DNA of 64,000 nucleotides from Bradyrhizobium sp. MOS002. Its GTDB lineage: Bacteria > Pseudomonadota > Alphaproteobacteria > Rhizobiales > Xanthobacteraceae. The notes beneath the pieces were generated by a model. It saw only the letters and a program-made list of their open reading frames with translations. It had not been told where the DNA came from and searched no databases. How positions within the stretch are numbered: position 1 is the stretch's first letter; each line of letters opens with the position of its first letter. Positions 61,655 through 64,000 of the stretch are shown here, piece by piece. The translations under genes and the position numbers were made by a program. Where the stretch lies: NCBI RefSeq assembly GCF_003020115.1, contig NZ_PYFX01000002.1, forward strand, positions 682,001 to 746,000. Direction: 5' to 3'.

Positions 61655-62443
61655 ATGCGGTCTCGGTCTGTGCCCGCAAATCCGGCGGCCGGCGATGTCA
61701 CGGCCGCGGTGCTCGCCATCGGGCGCCCCGATTTTCCCAAGGTGCTGATCGACACGCTGCGCCGGCAGGCCGGGGTTGGCCATTGCATGGTGTTTGCATT
61801 GAGCCGTGCGGGCGCGGCAAGTTGCCTGCTGGATGCCGGCAATATCCCGACCGGCGGCGATCTCGGCGCCGCCTATGCCGGGCAATTTCACGAGTCCGAT
61901 CCAAATCGCGATGCGCTGTTCGAAGCCGGAATCAGCGAGCCGATCGTACTGCCGTCGTTCGCGCCAAGCATGTACGGCGCGCGCTATCGCAAGATATTCT
62001 TCAAGGACTCGGACATCGTCGACAAATGCGCGACCGCGATCTGGACTGGCGACATCTGCTTCTATGTCAACTTCTACCGCATCACGGCCCAGGGCCGCTT
62101 TCGCGACGTCGAGCGTGCGCGACTCCAGGCCATCGCACCTGCGATTGGTGCCAGCGTCGCCCGTCATTTCCAGCGGGCCGCGACCGCGCCGCTCGACCAA
62201 AACCTCGCCGCGCTGTTCGCGACCCGCGCGCCACTGTCCGCGCTGACGCCGCGCGAGCAGGACGTCTGCCGCCGCATCCTGCTCGGTCTCAGCTCCGAGG
62301 CGATCTCGCAAGCGCTGGGCATCAGCCTGCATTCGACGCTCACTTATCGCAAGCGCGCCTATGAGCGACTCGGGATTTCATCGCAGAACGAGTTGTTTGC
62401 GATCGTGCTGGGTCTGCTCGCGGGGCCTGACGACCTGAATTGA
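61655..62443 (+). CDS. LuxR-type transcriptional regulator
   Basis: This regulator of 262 residues has an N-terminal region of about 185 residues with no recognised sensor fold, and a C-terminal LuxR/FixJ helix-turn-helix (LTPREQDVCRRILLGLSSEAISQALGISLHSTLTYRKRAYERLGI, about 198-242). The N-terminus (DVTAAVLAIGRPDFPKVLIDTLRR, VGHCMVFALSRAG) is shared by a group of LuxR-type regulators in rhizobia, some with several paralogues. ATG 61655 follows GGGAGAAAGCG. The target and signal are unknown. Confidence 0.85.
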   Translation: MRSRSVPANPAAGDVTAAVLAIGRPDFPKVLIDTLRRQAGVGHCMVFALSRAGAASCLLDAGNIPTGGDLGAAYAGQFHESDPNRDALFEAGISEPIVLPSFAPSMYGARYRKIFFKDSDIVDKCATAIWTGDICFYVNFYRITAQGRFRDVERARLQAIAPAIGASVARHFQRAATAPLDQNLAALFATRAPLSALTPREQDVCRRILLGLSSEAISQALGISLHSTLTYRKRAYERLGISSQNELFAIVLGLLAGPDDLN

Positions 62444-62500
62444 CGGTGCGCCATCACCGCTTTTTCATGGGGAGTTCAGGCGCCTGATGTTAACGCACAC

Positions 62501-63370
62501 TCACACCGCAACTAAGCCTGTTTCGCGATCTGACTTCATTTCTGGCTGGCGGGACGTCCCGTCCGAGAGGATCTCTTCTGTCAAAACGGAGAAATGCGCG
62601 AGCTCCGTTGGGCCAAACATTGTTGAGATAGCGACGTCGGCGGCGTCGCGCCCGCGAGCAATGACAATTCGACCAATGCGGGGATGATTGTGTCGAGCGT
62701 CGAACGTATACCAACGCCCTCCGATATAGGCTTCGAACCACGCACTGAAATCCATCGGCGCTGGGTCCAGTGGAACACCGATATCACCCAAATATCCCGT
62801 GCAGTATCGCGCGGGAATGTTGACGCATCGACACAACGCGACCGCCAGATGGGCGAAATCCCGGCATACCCCGATGCGCTCCTGGTGCCCTTCCGAAGCC
62901 GTCCGATCGCTACGAGCGAAGCGATAGCCAAACTGAATGCGGTCGTGAACGTAGTCGCAAATGGCCTGCACCCTCTGCCATCCGCCATCGACATGGCCAA
63001 ACGTGGACCAAGCAAGATCCGAGAGCTTTTGGGTATCGCAGTAGCGGCTTCCCAAAAGATACATCAGCGCGCTATCGGGTAGTTCGTGGAGGGGCACCTG
63101 TGGGGCATTCGGCGCCACTGCATCGGGCAATCCGCTATCCTTGATGATGAACTCCGTGCGGATTTCGATTCGCCCGGCGGGCGCTACAAGGCGGGTGCAC
63201 ACATTGCCGAAAACATCGGTGTAGTCCTTGGCCAGGACATTCGGCGAAATCCGCATGGAATGGTCTGTCAGCAGATCTGCCTTCCGGGACGGATGGACGG
63301 TGAGCATGAGCACCATCGGAACCTCCTGGAAGCAATTGAATGCGATATCGTAACCCGCCCGGATCCTCAC
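62501..63370 (-). CDS. transglutaminase-like cysteine protease-fold protein
   Basis: This protein of 289 residues has a bacterial transglutaminase-like N-terminal beta domain (MRIRAGYDIAFNCFQEVPMVLML) and a transglutaminase-like core (about 130-240). The nucleophile is Cys169 (IGVCRDFAHLAVALCR). The usual catalytic His position reads MDFSAWFEAY, so Ser209 stands where His is common, and FDARHNHPR gives the Asp and two His. The enzyme may be inactive or use another His. GTG 63370 has GGGAGACGGTC upstream and gives the family's usual first residues, better than ATG 63394. It is divergent from a second transglutaminase-like gene. Confidence 0.85.
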   Translation of the reverse strand: MRIRAGYDIAFNCFQEVPMVLMLTVHPSRKADLLTDHSMRISPNVLAKDYTDVFGNVCTRLVAPAGRIEIRTEFIIKDSGLPDAVAPNAPQVPLHELPDSALMYLLGSRYCDTQKLSDLAWSTFGHVDGGWQRVQAICDYVHDRIQFGYRFARSDRTASEGHQERIGVCRDFAHLAVALCRCVNIPARYCTGYLGDIGVPLDPAPMDFSAWFEAYIGGRWYTFDARHNHPRIGRIVIARGRDAADVAISTMFGPTELAHFSVLTEEILSDGTSRQPEMKSDRETGLVAV

Positions 63371-63550
63371 GACCGTCTCCCTGCCTGTCACCATTGACAG
63401 TGCACACAAAGCTCGATCGCCTCGCTTGTTCCTCGGAATCGGCTTGTAATTTGCTGAAATCCTAGGCAGTCGTGCGAGGCGCACAATTCACCTTCCCGCT
63501 TGGAATCGATGCGCGAACCGGGTCATATCTCAAGGTCCTGAGCAAATGCG

Positions 63551-64000
63551 ATGACCCTTTACACTGTCCATCACAGCACGGTTTATCGCTATCGCCGACC
63601 AGTCAGGCTTGGTCAGCATCAGATGCTTTTTCGACCGCGCGACAGCTTCGACCAGCGCCTGCTCGACTGCCGCCTTGTCGTAAGACCAGAGCCGGCGGAA
63701 ATTCGCTGGATCCACGACGTCTTTGGCAACTGCCTAACGTTGATCGACTTCAATACCAATGCAGAGACGCTTGAGTTCGAAACCACCATTCGCCTCGAGC
63801 ATACTCCCGAGAACTCGCCCGACTTTCGAATCGAGGAGTACGCTCGAGCGCACCCATTCACCTATGACGAAGGCGAGCTTCCGGACCTTGCGCCATACAT
63901 TCGCCGTCAGTTTCCTGACGGTCAATGCATAGAGGACTGGTTGTCACGCTTCATGGAGCTCGGGAAAATCCGGCCAACCGGCCAGTTGTTGATGACGCTC
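63551..64000 (+). CDS. transglutaminase-like protein, 3' end outside the window
   Basis: From ATG 63551 the frame is open for 150 codons to the window end. It begins MTLYTVHHSTVYRYRRPVRL and continues GQHQMLFRPRDSFDQRLLD. This is the N-terminal beta domain of bacterial transglutaminase-like proteins; FGNCLTLIDFNTNAETLEFETTIRLEH supports the call. The catalytic domain lies beyond the window. It is divergent from the transglutaminase gene at 62501-63370, with 180 bp between. Confidence 0.8.
   Translation, partial: MTLYTVHHSTVYRYRRPVRLGQHQMLFRPRDSFDQRLLDCRLVVRPEPAEIRWIHDVFGNCLTLIDFNTNAETLEFETTIRLEHTPENSPDFRIEEYARAHPFTYDEGELPDLAPYIRRQFPDGQCIEDWLSRFMELGKIRPTGQLLMTL

Noticed and set aside
62487..62687. 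66-codon frame on the plus strand at the end of the transglutaminase gene
   Set aside because: It overlaps the transglutaminase coding sequence on the other strand, and its sequence shows no domain.
1..64000. Insertion sequences, prophage, integron or rRNA genes
   Set aside because: No transposase, integrase, phage structural gene or rRNA sequence is visible on either strand.

Overview
The window looks like a piece of a Bradyrhizobium chromosome (Bradyrhizobium japonicum/diazoefficiens group or a close relative). The reasons are high GC, alphaproteobacterial gene content, the set napEDABC, nirK, nnrR, nnrS and hemN, several TTG-N8-CAA (FixK2/NnrR-type) boxes upstream of these genes, and at least nine interspersed palindromic repeats of the kind scattered through Bradyrhizobium genomes. 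I see no tRNA or rRNA gene, CRISPR array, insertion sequence or prophage. It reads as ordinary chromosome with two nitrogen-oxide respiration loci.

Layout. 1-7.4 kb: the 3' part of a GGDEF-EAL protein, a glpD-like dehydrogenase, a spermidine/putrescine-type ABC importer without its binding protein, and two unassigned membrane proteins. 7.5-12.8 kb: a sugar-type ABC importer (binding protein and two permeases, no ATPase) and an AsmA-like protein. 13.0-14.5 kb: scoAB, the succinyl-CoA:3-ketoacid CoA-transferase. 14.7-21.3 kb: the denitrification island, with nirV and nirK, a small FixK-box-linked membrane protein, hemN, a DUF1858 protein, nnrR and nnrS. 21.3-25.0 kb: an AraC regulator, a FixJ-like regulator with an atypical receiver, and a MuiA/DUF4139 protein. 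25.2-29.1 kb: four exported proteins, mostly hydrolase-like. 29.2-33.7 kb: a second sugar-type ABC importer with a D-2-hydroxyacid dehydrogenase. 33.9-39.4 kb: a chemoreceptor, a TctC-type binding protein, and two paralogous DMT exporters on either side of a DUF1330 gene. 39.5-45.4 kb: an MgtA-type P-ATPase, purA and a Pro-rich membrane protein. 45.5-49.8 kb: small exported and membrane proteins, then msrB and msrA. 50-53 kb: a TPR-caspase protein and an SF1 helicase. 53.0-57.3 kb: napEDABC. 57.4-64 kb: a membrane-bound AraC regulator, an acyltransferase, a luciferase-like monooxygenase, a frameshifted DUF2200 gene, a LuxR regulator and two divergent transglutaminase-like genes, the last cut by the window end.

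How the genes work together. Low oxygen, acting through FixK2, and nitric oxide, acting through NnrR, would switch on periplasmic nitrate reduction (Nap), nitrite reduction to NO (NirK), anaerobic heme synthesis (HemN) and NO-related functions (NnrS). The boxes lie at distances that fit class II activation, about 41.5 bp upstream of the inferred start sites. Three of the five promoters have a recognisable -10 in the right place. Most other genes are transport and stress housekeeping. Seven of the eleven tail-to-tail gene junctions carry an interspersed repeat.

No clearly new multi-gene system is evident. The best leads are the small FixK-box-linked membrane protein next to hemN, the TPR-caspase protein, the receiver with Glu at the phosphorylation site, and the paired four-cysteine secreted peptides.
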